From assembly GCA_033239005.1 (NCBI GenBank), contig BSQZ01000005.1, positions 8,659,501 through 8,723,500 on the forward strand: a DNA stretch of 64,000 nt, given 5' to 3'. A program made the translations under genes and the position numbers. Of the stretch, positions 33,423 to 45,841 are shown in pieces (the first letter of the stretch is position 1; each line of letters starts with the position of its first letter). The notes under the pieces were generated by a model that saw only the letters and a program-made list of their open reading frames with translations, did no database searches and was not told where the DNA came from. Source of the DNA: Lamellibrachia satsuma. Taxonomy: Eukaryota > Annelida > Polychaeta > Sabellida > Siboglinidae.

Positions 33423-36400
33423 CAGTCGCGCCTCGTTATAACGCGCCCTGTTATTACGCGAATTCGGATATAACGCGGTCGGTCGTGGACCCCGAATTTC
33501 TGCCGCTAGGGGGAAATGTCAAATGGGCCCGCTTAAACCTACTTAGAATTGCTTTGACAATTCTCAAGAAACATTAGGTGAGCGATGTCAATGAACGAGT
33601 ATCAACGTGTTGTTTGTTTTGCGCTGTCACTGATGCTGGCTTCTCTTCGACGGTTTGTAAATTGCAATCGAGATTCACAAATATGCCTCGCGTAAGAATC
33701 AGATCAACCGTTTTAAATGCATTTAATATGTGGTACCAACATAACACTTGGGTGAAATTACATGCTTTCCATTAAATCGTAAATTTAATCGTTTTCACGA
33801 CGTGAAACCAACACGCCAAATTCCTAACCCAAGGCTCTATCGTTAGCGAAAGTTCGAATTCGTCATCCGCATATGAAATGATGAATCGATGTTAAGTGGT
33901 GCGTAATAAATTTATGCTTCGGTCGAGATCGGTTGAAAGACGAAGTGAAACAATTATTAATTCTACCTATTGTCTTTTTCTGTGTTTTATCAGCTTGCAT
34001 ACTACGTTTGTCAAATCATATACGTTTTCGGCTGCTCAGGTCCAGGTTATTATTTTCGATTCATAGGCCTGGCGGTCCAGTACATCATCATCGTAATAGA
34101 TCTAGTCCATAACGGTATACATACATGTGTTTTATTCAGGTCAAGAGTCAAGAGGGTGTGACAATTAAAAATAATACACGTTGATGCTAGTATACTCGTT
34201 TAATAAGTTCCATAAACTGCATATTGCCGTATAAGACAATGCTGTAAGCACACGGCCCGGGCTTCGGCAGGGTTCCTGAACTTGGTGCAGCGGGCAGCGG
34301 TCGCTGTTGTTTAGTAGCTCCCTGGTGGCAGATATGAGAACACCTAACGCGCCTCGCTTACAACGCGGTCCGAAGTCGTGGACCCCGACTACCGCGTTAC
34401 AACGAGGCGCGACTGTATGTAGGTTTGCATATCTGCCAGCAGAAACCTGTTTTTGACAAGATAGCAACCTGACATAAACCTAGTTTTTGTCAGTTTCAGA
34501 CACTTTCTATTAGCAGAAACCTCCAGAAGATTATGCAACTCTGAACAAAATCTCTGTATGCTGTTTTACATAAACCATGTGAATGTGAGATAGTGCATGA
34601 CAGATCACAAAAGGTACAAACAAGATCATAGTCTTTGTAGTGGCCTAAAGCATGGTGAGCCAGTCATTAAGAGCATCCTTCTGTTAACCATGTAACCACC
34701 TTCAATCAAAAGATCATAGGGAAATATAATTGTCTGATGGTTTTTGATGGAAAAATTGTGTTTTTAACAGATTTTGCCACCTTAAATAGTCAGAAGTGTG
34801 ACATACCTCAAGTTTTGATGCCCGTTCCTTGCTGAGAGGTTCAAGGGGGAACGAGAGGTCATGGGCATCGGCAAGTGCCCGCAGGTCAAAGTAGTACTTG
34901 GCATACACACTAGATGGCACATTGATGTTGAACTGAAGCATCTCGAGAAATTGCCGTTCCAACTCGTTCCTGCAATATAACAAAGACATTAAATCATTCC
35001 ATAAAGTACTGCCGTCTCACTAGGGGGAGCTGCTGTGTTTGATGTTCCCAAAGAATGTGAATTGGCAGATTAGCAAAACATATTTTAATTCAGATACAAC
35101 GTAAGAAGCTACCATTGGCGATAATCTTAAATAACTTACGTTGTTTATCAGAATCATTCCATTGACACTAGCAAATATGGCAAACACCAAATAAAATTAA
35201 AACTATCATAAAATTTTATTTGTGTGTGCATGTGTGATCGCATTTTCGCATCACTGCAACAGTGGGCAAGTTTTGCTTGTGCCGCTTTCAAGATGTTCTG
35301 GCTCATTTATGATATAAATTGAACAATCCATCACTGACATCAGTCAATGTAAATATAGGCTTTATTTCACGCTGGTTACCATGTCACATTTATTGCGTGA
35401 CGGACATCAGAATCACAAACAGATTGACATCCAGTTATACAACTTTAGTGAAATGAATCCAGGGCTTGTTACATATTTACCCCCCGTGTGGGATCTTTTA
35501 CTTCCCCTGGCAAAGACACTAGACAGAAGGGGCCTATGGTTATTAGTGTCTCATCCGAAAGGGTGCATTAGAAATCCGTGCTGTTGTGACAACTCTGTGT
35601 TAACACCATAAGAAACTGAACAAACACATAATATCTGTTGTGACAACTCTGTGTTAACACCATAAGAAACTGAACAAACACATAATATCTGTTGTGACAA
35701 CTCTGTGTTAACACCATAAGAAACTGAACAAACACATAATATCTGTTGTGACAACTCTGTGTTAACACCATAAGAAACTGAACAAACACATAATATCTGT
35801 TGTGACAACTCTGTGTTAACACCATAAGAAACTGAACAAACACATAATATCTGCTCTAAAATATGTAAGAAAATTTGGGTACTGACATGGTAAAAAGTTT
35901 GAAAAGAATGTGCACAAAAAACGTGTTTATCACTGAGGGAGGAGGTTGGTGTGAAGGAGAGTTTCCAGAGGAAGCTGGTGAGGAGTCGACTAAAGTGGGC
36001 TGGAAAGAATGGAAGAGGAACGGTTGTCGAAGAGAGTGGATGTGCTTACAGGGGAGGGCAGAAGAGGAAAAAAGAGACTGAGATGGGAGGAATGCATGAA
36101 GAGCGATTTGGCAGGAGTGGGAGGGGAAGGGAGAACGAGGGTTGATGGAGCGGAGACAGCAGTGAAATGGGACCAGTAATGAAGAAGGGGCGACAAAAAC
36201 GTACGACCAGTATCAGTGCCAGAAAGAGGAGAGCAACAACTTACATGTCTTCGACTGAGACGTCTTTTATGATCTGACAGTAGTCGACGTTCCAGACGGC
36301 CTGGTCATCCCATACTTTAGAAGCCAGGAGGATGGCGCCCAATACAATGCGCTTCCAGTTCGCTGGCACAATTTCTATTTCTGTGTACATCAGCAATCGT

Positions 36401-37328
36401 TCCAAATACACCTACAAATAAGTGTGTGCAACATTTAGTCTTAAACATCAAACCTATTGCATTCACCATTCGGAAAAAATATGTTGACATTTTGTCGATG
36501 CAGCAGAAAATTACATAAAAGCAATACCCTCTATTTTATAAAATAATGCTCTCAACAATTAAGGTAACCAGCTGAATACGACAGTCATGGGCAAGTATTA
36601 AAAATTATTGAAATTGACACTTGTTGAATTTCCCTCATTGTCTTAAGCTAATCTGCTAAGATTGCGATTTTCCATAATTGTATTTTATTGAATTCTGCCA
36701 TCACTAAAATGTACATTTTCATGCATAGCTACAAACATAAGCTTGTCAAAAATAATAATAAACTACTACAGAGCCTGTGTCCTCAGGAACCTGAGCTCAG
36801 AGACGCAACAAACAAGAACAAGAGACCACCAAAGATTTAAGGTGGAAATGCAATTTGGATCAAATATGTATTGATTTTTTTACAGAAGGTAGCTGTAGTT
36901 TCGGATGATTTCAAAGTGAAAACGGGAGTTCATTCCAGACACTAGGTGCAGCTGCAGAGAAAACATGTTCTTCCAAGTTAAGCTAAGTTTTAGGAGCAAC
37001 AACTTGTTGTGAAATGGATGATCTGAGCTACCTAGGGATATTTAAAAGATGCAGGAGACTGGCCAAGTAGGGTGGTTGCTGCGTAGAAAGAGTACGATAT
37101 GTAACATATATTACGTATGTTATGGCGACGTAACTTACCAGAGTGACAATGGCGCATTCAGCAGTGAGCTGAGCGGCATTGAAGAGCATGCGGATGAAGC
37201 GATATATCGTCTTGTGTTCTGGATCGCAGTGGTCGAAGTCATGGGGTACGGGCTCTTTCTGTAGAAACAACAAGCAAACATTGCCAGTAGCCATAGACAA
37301 ATCACCAGTGAAGAGCTGACTTTCAAAA

Positions 37329-37376
<48 letters not shown>

Positions 37377-38745
37377 ATTTTTATACAAATGAAGTAATTA
37401 AGGGAAAACGTTTAGAGTATTATGAAATTATTTTATTCAAACGTGAATACAACAGTGAACTACAACATTCAAAAGATGCTTAAATCCGTATACAAAGAAA
37501 ATCTAATTACGTTTTAATTTTCACTTGGCTGGTTTTTATTACTTTAATGAAATGCATGTGTAAGTCACGGAGGATGCCATCTTAAACAGTACCCAGTCAC
37601 TTGACACAAGTCGATGTCCTCATTGGCTAATTTTGGAAATGTCTGGTTTTGAATGACACTTGTTCTGAACAACAGGCATAATGTCTGTCGTATTATTAGT
37701 TTGGTAACATGTTTGTTTGAATGCAAAAGTTAACTCATGGCATGCAGCATGACGTATATAGTATGTTAAAGGGGTTTACTCAAAACTTCGCAAAAGAGGA
37801 TATGTCTGGTTTTGAAAGTCAGCTCTTCAAGTGGTGTCCGTTCACATCAACCCTAGTATGCTTCAATATACCCATGCAAGTTAAATACTGATATTGGCAA
37901 CTCACAGATAAAATAAAACATAATTTTCCAATTCCATGACATTTAAAAAAATAATTCCATGATTTCGACGACCCATGGGAACCCAGCGAATCAAGGTATG
38001 CTGAGGGAACTTCGGTTGCAATCAATGCAAAGTCACTGAATAAAAGAATCAAGCTGATGTAATCAATTATTCATATATATATTGCACTGAAAATAATGAA
38101 ATCATCAATAAGTGGCACTGTCTCCATTTCATATGATGGCCACCATAGTAATTTTAATTAACCAGATTAAATGGAATGCATAATGATTTCGCAGCTAGTT
38201 GGGCGTTTCATATAATTAAAATGCTAAAATTCTCTTAATTTTTCAATCTCAAAATCCAATTTCTAAATTAACAATGTTTTACTTCATATTTGAATCTTTA
38301 CTGCTGTAGTATATTCGCTGTCAGAAATTGAATAAAAAAGGAATGTAACAAACCAATCAATCATCAGATGAAGAATGTTAAGTGGTGACTTATTGGCCTG
38401 GAACTCTAAGTAAAACCAGCACATTTTAATTCATCGCCAAATCATGTATTTAAAAACTATTAAGACGTGAACATTACGATAGTGACACGTTTTGCATCAA
38501 TATTAATTTTAACCAATCAAAATGTTATTAATACTAAAAATTCAACATTACGACCTGTAACAGTCATTCGGTTAACCAAGAAAAATTGTTGTATATCACA
38601 TTTAAATGGATTAAAGATGTCCATTAAATTGTGTTCCACCAATAAAACCATGCATCGGTAAAATAAATGATGAAAACAGTCAGGGCTTTTAGGTAATATT
38701 ATTTTATAATGTAGATAATACTATATTAAGTCATTTCAACTGTTG

Positions 38746-38785
<40 letters not shown>

Positions 38786-41700
38786 ATATAATAATAATAT
38801 AATCCTTTTATGATATATATACACTGTTTTTTGTTTCTTTAAAATATTTTCTAACCTAAAGCGTACACATATAATTTTAGCAAACGCATATTTTGTACTC
38901 TTATTCAATGATTTCATGATTGCAAGAAATAAAATAGTATTATTATAACCACATATAGAAAATGATTACAACGTCATCCCATACCGACAATGGATGTAAT
39001 TTCTCATTAAAAATGTCCAGGACTCGCCCGTCATGCGATTCTTGATTGCCCTTCTCCCGATTGCGAATGTGGAAGTAGGTGGCAAGGGCCACAGCCTTGA
39101 TCGTGTTCTTCAGATTCGGCTGGCTCACGGTTGAATCATCGATGAATATTGTTGAGCAGGAACTGAATTTCTTTGTCAATCCACTTTGTTCAAAGTGCTG
39201 CAAACACAAGTCAGTGTTAAAAAATGTTCTTCAAACAACCATAGCAAATGTGTTAAAATTTCAGTTTTTCAATCCATTGAGAGAAAGTGACCGCTCACAC
39301 AATACAAAGTATACCATTATACATTATATATATGAATTTAACCCTGAAATTTCAATATATATATATATATATAACAGTAATGCACTATCTCGAAAACTAC
39401 TGAATCAATTTTCATAAAAGTTTCACTGTAACTTATTCATCAGACAAGGTTTATTCACTGAAAAATTTACCTAAATCAACTGATTAGGATTCTGTAACCC
39501 AAATATTATATCTAACCTAAGCCATAACTGGCTGACTGAGCTAAGATCTTCAGGGAATAAACCGTATCTGATATTATATCTACATGTCACAGTGAAGATA
39601 TTATGAAAATTAGTTTTGTATTTTTCAAGATATTGCATTATACATAGGTATTGAAATTTTGCATAACGGTAAACTTGATGTATAATGGCAAATTATGTGT
39701 TGTGTGACCAGTCACTTTCTCTCAAATTGCACCTGTTTAGCTCATATGCACGGTTGTTCGAAGAAATAATTTTTTTCTCACACAAAAATTGAATACACTA
39801 CTGTATATCATACATGCCAACTCTTTTTTGTACGACCGTCTTCTAGGTATAAGAGACATTTCTTATGGTTTTGTGCATTTTTAACACACTGTTTTTTATT
39901 GCCTGCAGAAAATAATAATAATAATTGTTATTGTATTACCATCAAAAGATGCCTGGACATTGCGGAAAATGGGGGTCGGACCAGTGGGTGCTAACGCACA
40001 CAGGATTGGTGGTAATTAGTGGGGGTTGGTGCTAATGCGCACAGGATTGGTGGTAAGTTGTGGGGGGTGGGTGCTAATGCACAGAGGACTTGTGGGAAGT
40101 TGTGGGGATGGGTGCTAATGCACACAGGATTGGTGGTTAAGTTGTAGGGGTGGGTGCTAATGCACACAGGATTGGTGGTAATTAGTGGGGGTTGGTGCTA
40201 ATGCGCACAGGATTGGTGGTAAGTTGTGGGGGGTGGGTGCTAATGCACAGAGGATTTGTGGGAAGTTGTGGGGGTGGGTGCTAATGCACACAGGATTGGT
40301 GGTTAAGTTGTAGGGGTGGGTGCTAATGCACACAGGATTGGTGGTAAGTTGTGGGGGGTGGGTGCTAATGCACACAGGATTGGTGGTAAGTTGTGGGGGT
40401 GGGTGCTAATGCACACAGGATTGGTGGTAAGTTGTGGGGGTGGGTGCTAATGCACACAGGATTGGTGGTAAGCTGTGGGGGTGGGTGCTAATGCACACAG
40501 GATTGGTGGTAAGTTATCAGGGTGGGTGCTAATGCACACAGGATTGGTGGTAAGTTATCGGGATGGGTGCTAATACACACAGGATAGGTGGTAAGTTGTG
40601 GGGGGTGGGTGCTAATACACACAGGATTGGTGGTAAGTTATCGGGGTGGGTGCTAATGCACACAGGATTGGTGGTAAGTTATCGGGTTGGGTGCTAATGC
40701 ACACAGGATTAGTGGTAAGTTGTGGGAGGTGAGTGCTAATGCACACAGGATTTGTGGTAAGTTGTGGGGGTGGGTGTTAATGTGCACAGGATTGGTGGTA
40801 AGTTGTGGGGGTGGGTGCTAATGTGCACAGAATTGGTGGTAAGTTGTGGCAGGTGGGTGCTGATGCACACAGGATTGGTGGTAAGTTGTGGGGGGTGGGT
40901 GCTAATGTGCACATGATTGGTGGTAAGTTGTAGGTGGTGGGTGCTAATGCACACAGGATTGGTGGTAAGTTGTGGGGGTGGGTGCTAATGCACACAGGAT
41001 TGGTGGTAAGTTGTGGGGGTGGGTGCTAATGCACACAGGATTGGTGGTAAGTTATCGGGGTGGGTGCTAATGCACACAGGATTGGTGGTAAGTTATCGGG
41101 ATGGGTGCTAATACACACAGGATAGGTGGTAAGTTGTGGGGGGTGGGTGCTAATACACACAGGATTGGTGGTAAGTTATCGGGGTGGGTGCTAATGCACA
41201 CAGGATTGGTGGTAAGTTATCGGGGTGGGTGCTAATGCACACAGGATTAGTGGTAAGTTGTGGGAGGTGAGTGCTAATGCACACAGGATTTGTGGTAAGT
41301 TGTGGGGGTGGGTGCTAATGTGCACAGGATTGGTGGTAAGTTGTGGGGGTGGGTGCTAATGTGCACAGAATTGGTGGTAAGTTGTGGCAGGTGGGTGCTG
41401 ATGCACACAGGATTGGTGGTAAGTTGTGGGGGGTGGGTGCTAATGTGCACAGGATTGGTGGTAAATTGTATGGGTGGGTGCTAATGCACACAGGATTGGT
41501 GGTAAGTTATCGGGGGTGGGTGCTACTGCACACAGGATTGGTGGTAAGTTGTGGGGGGTGGGTGCTAATGCACACAGGATTGGTGGTAAATTGTGGGGGT
41601 AGGTGCTAATGCATGCAGGATTGGTGGTAAGTTGTGGGTGCTAATGCAGACAGGATTGGTGGTAAGTTATCGGGGTAGGAAGGGGTGTTACAGTATAATG

Positions 41701-44700
41701 CCCTTCATTGACAAACACAATTGTTTGAAGTTACCTACCCGCGCGTTGTGATTGTCATACTGGCTTTTCCGTCTCATTTTGTTATCTGAAACATAGTTTA
41801 ACATATAATGTGTAACATGCTAGTAGTTAATCGACATTAATTACTACATCTAGCTTCAATAAAGAATTTCCTGAAAAATACCTTTGCTTTTAAAACTGAC
41901 ACCTGTTAGTATAACTTTGCCATCAAGTTAATGCAACAGCGCCCACGGGATAATACACTAAATAGTTCTTCACATTGTTAATTTATGTGCTAGTACTTAA
42001 TTTTCCACATCATATATTTTGAAGGCTTAGCTCATAATCTTAAAACGGTGTCTATTAAAAAAAATTCAAAACCACTCTAATCACAGCAGCTGCATTCTTA
42101 AAGATGGTGCCGGGAAACGATGAATGCAAAACTACCCCAGAGAAAAACATAAAAATTATCACTTGCATAACAGTGGTGATACCATATTGCCTGTCCAACT
42201 TACTTCTCTGTATTTCACTTTTAGATCGTGTCAAGAATATTGTCCCTGTTGACGGATGAATAGATGGGTCACCATCAGCATCTGCAAACAACACCAGTTA
42301 TAAGACATTTGTATTTATACTACAGTTGTGTTACAACATTGTTACAAGCACCAGTTATAAGACACTAGTAGTTACATTACAGTTATGTTACAACACTGTT
42401 ACAATCACCAGTTATAAGACACTTGTAGTTTCAGCACAGTTGTGTTACAACATTGTTAAAAGCACCAGTTATAAGACACTTGTATTTTCAGCACAGTTGT
42501 GTTACAACATTGTTACAAGCACCAGTTATAAGCCATTTGTAGTTACACTACAGTTGTGTTACAACATTGTTACAAGCATCAGTTATAAGACACATTTCAG
42601 CACAGTTGTGTTACAACATTGTTACAAGCACCAGTAATAAAATCTTGACTCTTCTAGTTACACTACAGGTGTGTTACAACATTGTTACAAGTACCAATTT
42701 TAACTTTCAGTAAATAGTTGTTACCACATTGTTAGGAGTAGAGCATCATGCTATGCAAAGCCTATTGTAAAACTGTATTCTTAATTCACCAGTTACAATG
42801 TTCTACTTAACTATTTTTACATTATAATTAAAAAACAAAACATCTTATTAACTTATTTTATTGGTTAAATGTATTCTATTGCATGGTATTCCTGCCCCAC
42901 TTACAAATTATCTAATAAAATATGCATTTTCCTCTACATGCCATGTTAGTTGCTGAACAACCAAGCAAACTGTCACACAAAATAAATATTTGTAGTTTGA
43001 ACGAAACTCATGCACGCACAAACTGCATCATAATTTATAGTCAATTTGGATACGAATCTAAAATCAGCCCATTCCACCTGACATGCAGTTGGGGTGGGGT
43101 CACTAATTATCAAGATGAGCTGTGGTTTGTATTATTCTCACCTTCCTCCTAATCTCATTAGTGATTACACATAGTAAAGTGTTCCCCTCCAGCCATTCCT
43201 GTCATCAGTGTCTCCCACTGGCTTCTCATTAGGGTTGGTGTCAAAACATTGATGTTTGCCAATATACAAAATTGGTTTAACGGGGGGGGATAAGCAACTG
43301 TTGCTTAGTGTCGTAAATCGAAGAATTTTTTTAAAGTACTATTTATTTTCCTATCATAGTTCATAAAAGAGCTGATTTTGATCATGACTGCAAGCAGGCA
43401 GTTTTGCGTTATGACAGCTGAAGTGCCACCTCACAAATATGTTATTGAAGTTGCACACAGTGACACAGGTCGATGTAATGCAAATATATATGTAGCAGGC
43501 TCATGAGGTAATACATCAGTTTTGAACATCAATATTTTTAGATCATCCATTAAAATCTGAGAATTGACAGAGGAGCCAAGTAACTGCCCATACAGTAGAG
43601 TGGGACTAATTGTTGAAAAGACAGATCTATGATGATGGCATTGATGGACGATTTGTTTGTTAAACATAAATTAATAAATCCATCTGAACATGGGTTCCGA
43701 AAAGCTAGTCGGACACAAACTTTCAAACATAAATGGTGGCTGGCGTCACCCCCACTGAAAGGAAGTTATCAGAAAAAGAATTGGTGCTTACCAATTGATG
43801 CTAAACTGATAAAACACTGTCCACATCATCTAACAAAATAAGGGATACCTAACTTAATCCTATCAATATAAATTATTTTTTTTATGTGTTGACATACATC
43901 ATTATGATTGCCCGTGGTTTCTTTGTGCCATGACAAACTGCTAGACGAAAATTCCAGTAATGTGCTCTCAGCCAATATCTTAGTTCACAGCAACATCTTC
44001 TTTAGTGGTTAGCAATCCATACATTCCCTGAAGCCACGACTGGGTCCAATTACATAATTGTAACTGATTACAGGCAACAATTACAACTCATTACGGTTTC
44101 TATGTTAAAGTTTACTGCCAAAAAAAATGCTGTCACATACATTTTTATCAATCTAATACAAAATATCCTAATTCAGCAGCACACATACATGCCATTATAA
44201 ATTGCACATTTAATTTACTTAATAATTATTTGGAATAAACAATTGAAACCAAGTAACAAATCTGTAACAGTGATAAAGTGGCTTGTCACTGTTATCTTAA
44301 CCTGAATAGGTTTGATTTGATCACATTATCTATAGATCTCCACATTAAAAAAGATGCAGGCTGATATGCTTCTTGGCATTTTACATCCCAGAATAATCTT
44401 ATGACTTTGTTATGCAATTTGCGTTTCCCTGTTACTGATTATAAACATAGATAATAGCCACACAAATGACTATCTTTAATTGAGATTAACTATGCTGTGA
44501 TGTTACCTTCAGGTTGCATTTATTATTTTTTTATTTTTATGTAAATCATTTGTGCTCTTTCGCATTTGTTACATAGCCATTACCAGAAACAGGGATACCC
44601 TAATTGCAGCTGTGCGACATACACATTATCATTTGAACTTCCGGTCACGTTACCGGTTTTTATTTTATGTAAATTACTTGTGCCTCTTCACATATGTTAC

Positions 44701-45841
44701 ATAGCAATCACCAGAAATAGAGATACCCCAATAGCAGCTCTGTTGAAATGAGCATTCGTGAGATGGCTACGCATGTAATTATTATCTACATATTGAGTGA
44801 TGTCATTACAAATGCCATTAAAAAATTAATGTGATTTTTTCATTCAGCAATCGATGTATGTGCACATTAGGTCTGTGAAATTGGAAAGCTGACTTTTGGT
44901 GGTCATCCAACATTTCTGTAGACTCAATTTATGCTCGTTTTAAGGATTGAAATTTTCTCACTGCAACCACAGGTAGGACTTTATCCAGTTTTCTTTGCAG
45001 TGACCATAATTTATTTGATGAAGTTGGGCGATGTCATGCAAAAATGATAGCCCCTGAAAGTAGTATGAATCTGGGAAAATGGTGAACATTTTGGACTAGA
45101 GTGGTTTTATCATCACAAAACGCAGGGTGTATGTAGCCACAAGGACAGCTTTAGCCAGACATAAATAATTTGTGGTCTAGGATTGGGTAGGCAAGCACTC
45201 ACCTTTCCAGTTAACAAAAGGCAAGGATCCACGCCACTGAAAACTCATCTAGGCTATTTGGCATATTATTAAACTGCAATAAAACACATGAAACAAGGAC
45301 ATATCTCATGTATATAATAATTATTATACATACATCACTAGTTACTTTACAATGACCACGCATACATATAAAGTTAAGACGTTTTGTGATAAAAATTGCA
45401 ACATCACGTAACATCTAGCATGGACAATAGCACTCACTATTAAGACAATAAATGTACTCATTCTAGTATGTAGTATGAGGCGGCAATGATGCCTAGGGCT
45501 AGGGTAAGGGGTAGGGCTAGGGACTGGGGTAAAAACTAAAATTCCAGAAGCGTGGAAATTCTGAAACAGTTAACATTTGTGAATACAATGACTGGGTACA
45601 TTAAAGTCACGGTTCACATACCATCTGGTTCTCTCTCACTGATGTGCTGTAGGTTTGAACAGCTTGGCATTGACTTGGGTTCGTTGGCCTCTGTGGGACC
45701 GGGGAGAGGGGCGCAGGCCGCCCAGGAGGATCGCTGTGACTGGGACTCCACCGGGCCCCCTGTTTGACGGTAGCGGTATTTATCATCCACTTTCTTCCTG
45801 CCGTCCGCCTTGTTGGCGCAACACGAGTAGTTATTGCCCAT
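32889..45841 (-). CDS. CCNY: Cyclin Y, complete 373-residue protein in 8 coding exons
   Basis: Cyclin Y is a membrane-tethered cyclin that activates PFTAIRE-type kinases (CDK14/CDK16) and primes Wnt co-receptors in known animals. Exons in transcript order: 45841-45622, 42281-42204, 41785-41739, 39197-38985, 37258-37139, 36411-36245, 34969-34807 and 33002-32889 (TGA). All splice phases agree. The protein starts MGNNYSCC, the Gly2 myristoylation and Cys palmitoylation signal of the family. [11 protein letters not shown] segment (residues 124-133) and the cyclin box follow, with [49 protein letters not shown] and [17 protein letters not shown]. The basic serine-rich tail RRSHSLDGL (353-361) sits where human cyclin Y has a 14-3-3 binding phosphosite. 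Human CCNY is 341 residues; most extra length is in the N-terminal linker. It converges on the desaturase gene and diverges from the USP gene. Confidence 0.97.
33042..33313. mobile_element. TA-target MITE, 272 bp
   Basis: The termini CAGTATTCGACCTATTATG and CTTATTAGGTTGAATACTG are inverted repeats, flanked by TA at 33040-33041 and 33314-33315. This is the best-preserved family copy. It carries a single diverged version of the unit that became the array at 14772-15206. It starts 39 bp upstream, in plus coordinates, of the last cyclin Y exon boundary (33002). Confidence 0.88.
33423..34415. mobile_element. Non-autonomous Tigger/pogo-like element, 993 bp (copy B)
   Basis: The termini are CAGTCGCGCCTCGTTATAAC and GTTACAACGAGGCGCGACTG, with TA at 33421-33422 and 34416-34417. 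It aligns along its whole length with copy A at 18506-19487. It inserted at the end of a TA tract, which offers many targets. The small ORFs at 33970-34161 and 19049-19240 correspond to each other and carry no known transposase motif. It lies in the last intron of cyclin Y. Confidence 0.92.
35390..35575 (-). mobile_element. Possible SINE with a conserved core-like segment
   Basis: The minus strand reads CCCTTTCGGATGAGACACTA, then GGGGAAGTAAAAGATCCCAC. This is a string I recognise as recurring in invertebrate SINEs, though I do not assign a family. Part of it matches 22625-22660. The 54-bp array starts at its edge. Confidence 0.45.
35581..35850 (+). repeat. 54-bp minisatellite, 5 copies
   Basis: Units start CTGTTGTGACAACTCTGTGT at 35581, 35635, 35689, 35743 and 35797 and are essentially identical. 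The length is a multiple of three, so two minus-strand frames remain open. These are not genes. It lies in a cyclin Y intron. Confidence 0.97.
35951..36179 (+). pseudogene. 3' end of a second non-LTR retrotransposon, frameshifted
   Basis: One frame reads [14 protein letters not shown]. After a shift the next frame reads [13 protein letters not shown], then [14 protein letters not shown], ending at TAA 36177-36179. This layout (RLRWAGHVERM...RW) is typical of the C-terminus of non-LTR reverse transcriptases. It differs from the CR1-like element seen twice elsewhere in the window. It is 5'-truncated and inactive. Confidence 0.7.
37331..37374. repeat. (TA)n microsatellite
   Basis: About 22 TA units lie in the cyclin Y intron upstream (in transcript sense) of the exon 37258-37139. 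Confidence 0.95.
38745..38784. repeat. (GTGC)n tetranucleotide microsatellite
   Basis: About ten perfect GTGC units lie in a cyclin Y intron. The tract alternates purine and pyrimidine and so could adopt Z-form DNA. Confidence 0.95.
39985..41690 (+). repeat. 41-42-bp minisatellite, about 41 copies, with higher-order periodicity
   Basis: The unit is close to GGTGGGTGCTAATGCACACA plus GGATTGGTGGTAAGTTGTGG. Variant units (TTATCGGG, TAATACACACAGGATAGG, AATGTGCACAG) recur in the same order about 538 bp apart, near 40561 and 41099. A four-unit block repeats about 166 bp apart near 40000. The array fills the cyclin Y intron between exons 41785-41739 and 39197-38985. The ORFs across it are artefacts. 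Confidence 0.96.
42292..42700 (+). repeat. 57-bp minisatellite, about 7 copies
   Basis: The unit is ACCAGTTATAAGACACTTGT, AGTT(A/T)CA(G/C)(C/T)ACAG, TTGTGTTACAACATTGTTAC. Copies are moderately diverged; the last are degenerate. It begins about 10 bases beyond the acceptor of the cyclin Y exon 42281-42204, within the upstream intron. Confidence 0.92.
42701..45480. other. Cyclin Y first coding intron, no exon seen
   Basis: AT-rich with no conserved coding block. A 128-bp spaced pair of similar 65-bp segments (CATTTGTTACATAGCCATTA; CATATGTTACATAGCAATCA) lies at about 44548 and 44676. Confidence 0.5.
45494..45529 (+). promoter_or_regulatory. G-run cluster with G-quadruplex potential
   Basis: TAGGGCTAGGGTAAGGGG followed by TAGGGCTAGGG and TGGGG gives six G-runs of three or more within 45 bases. 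It lies just inside the first coding intron of cyclin Y on the non-template strand complement (C-rich in the transcript). Confidence 0.5.

Noticed and set aside
35551..35843. Minus-strand ORFs of 85-91 codons with 18-residue repeats
   Set aside because: They are read-through of a perfect 54-bp array; two frames are open at once.
36790..37030. Possible inverted partner of 53750-53830 (GGTGGAAATGCAATTT shared)
   Set aside because: Only short similarity could be followed by eye; not enough to call a repeat family.
40157..41609. ORFs on both strands with [10 protein letters not shown] or [11 protein letters not shown] repeats
   Set aside because: These are shadows of the 41-42-bp minisatellite in a cyclin Y intron; no conserved protein and no coding periodicity beyond the array.
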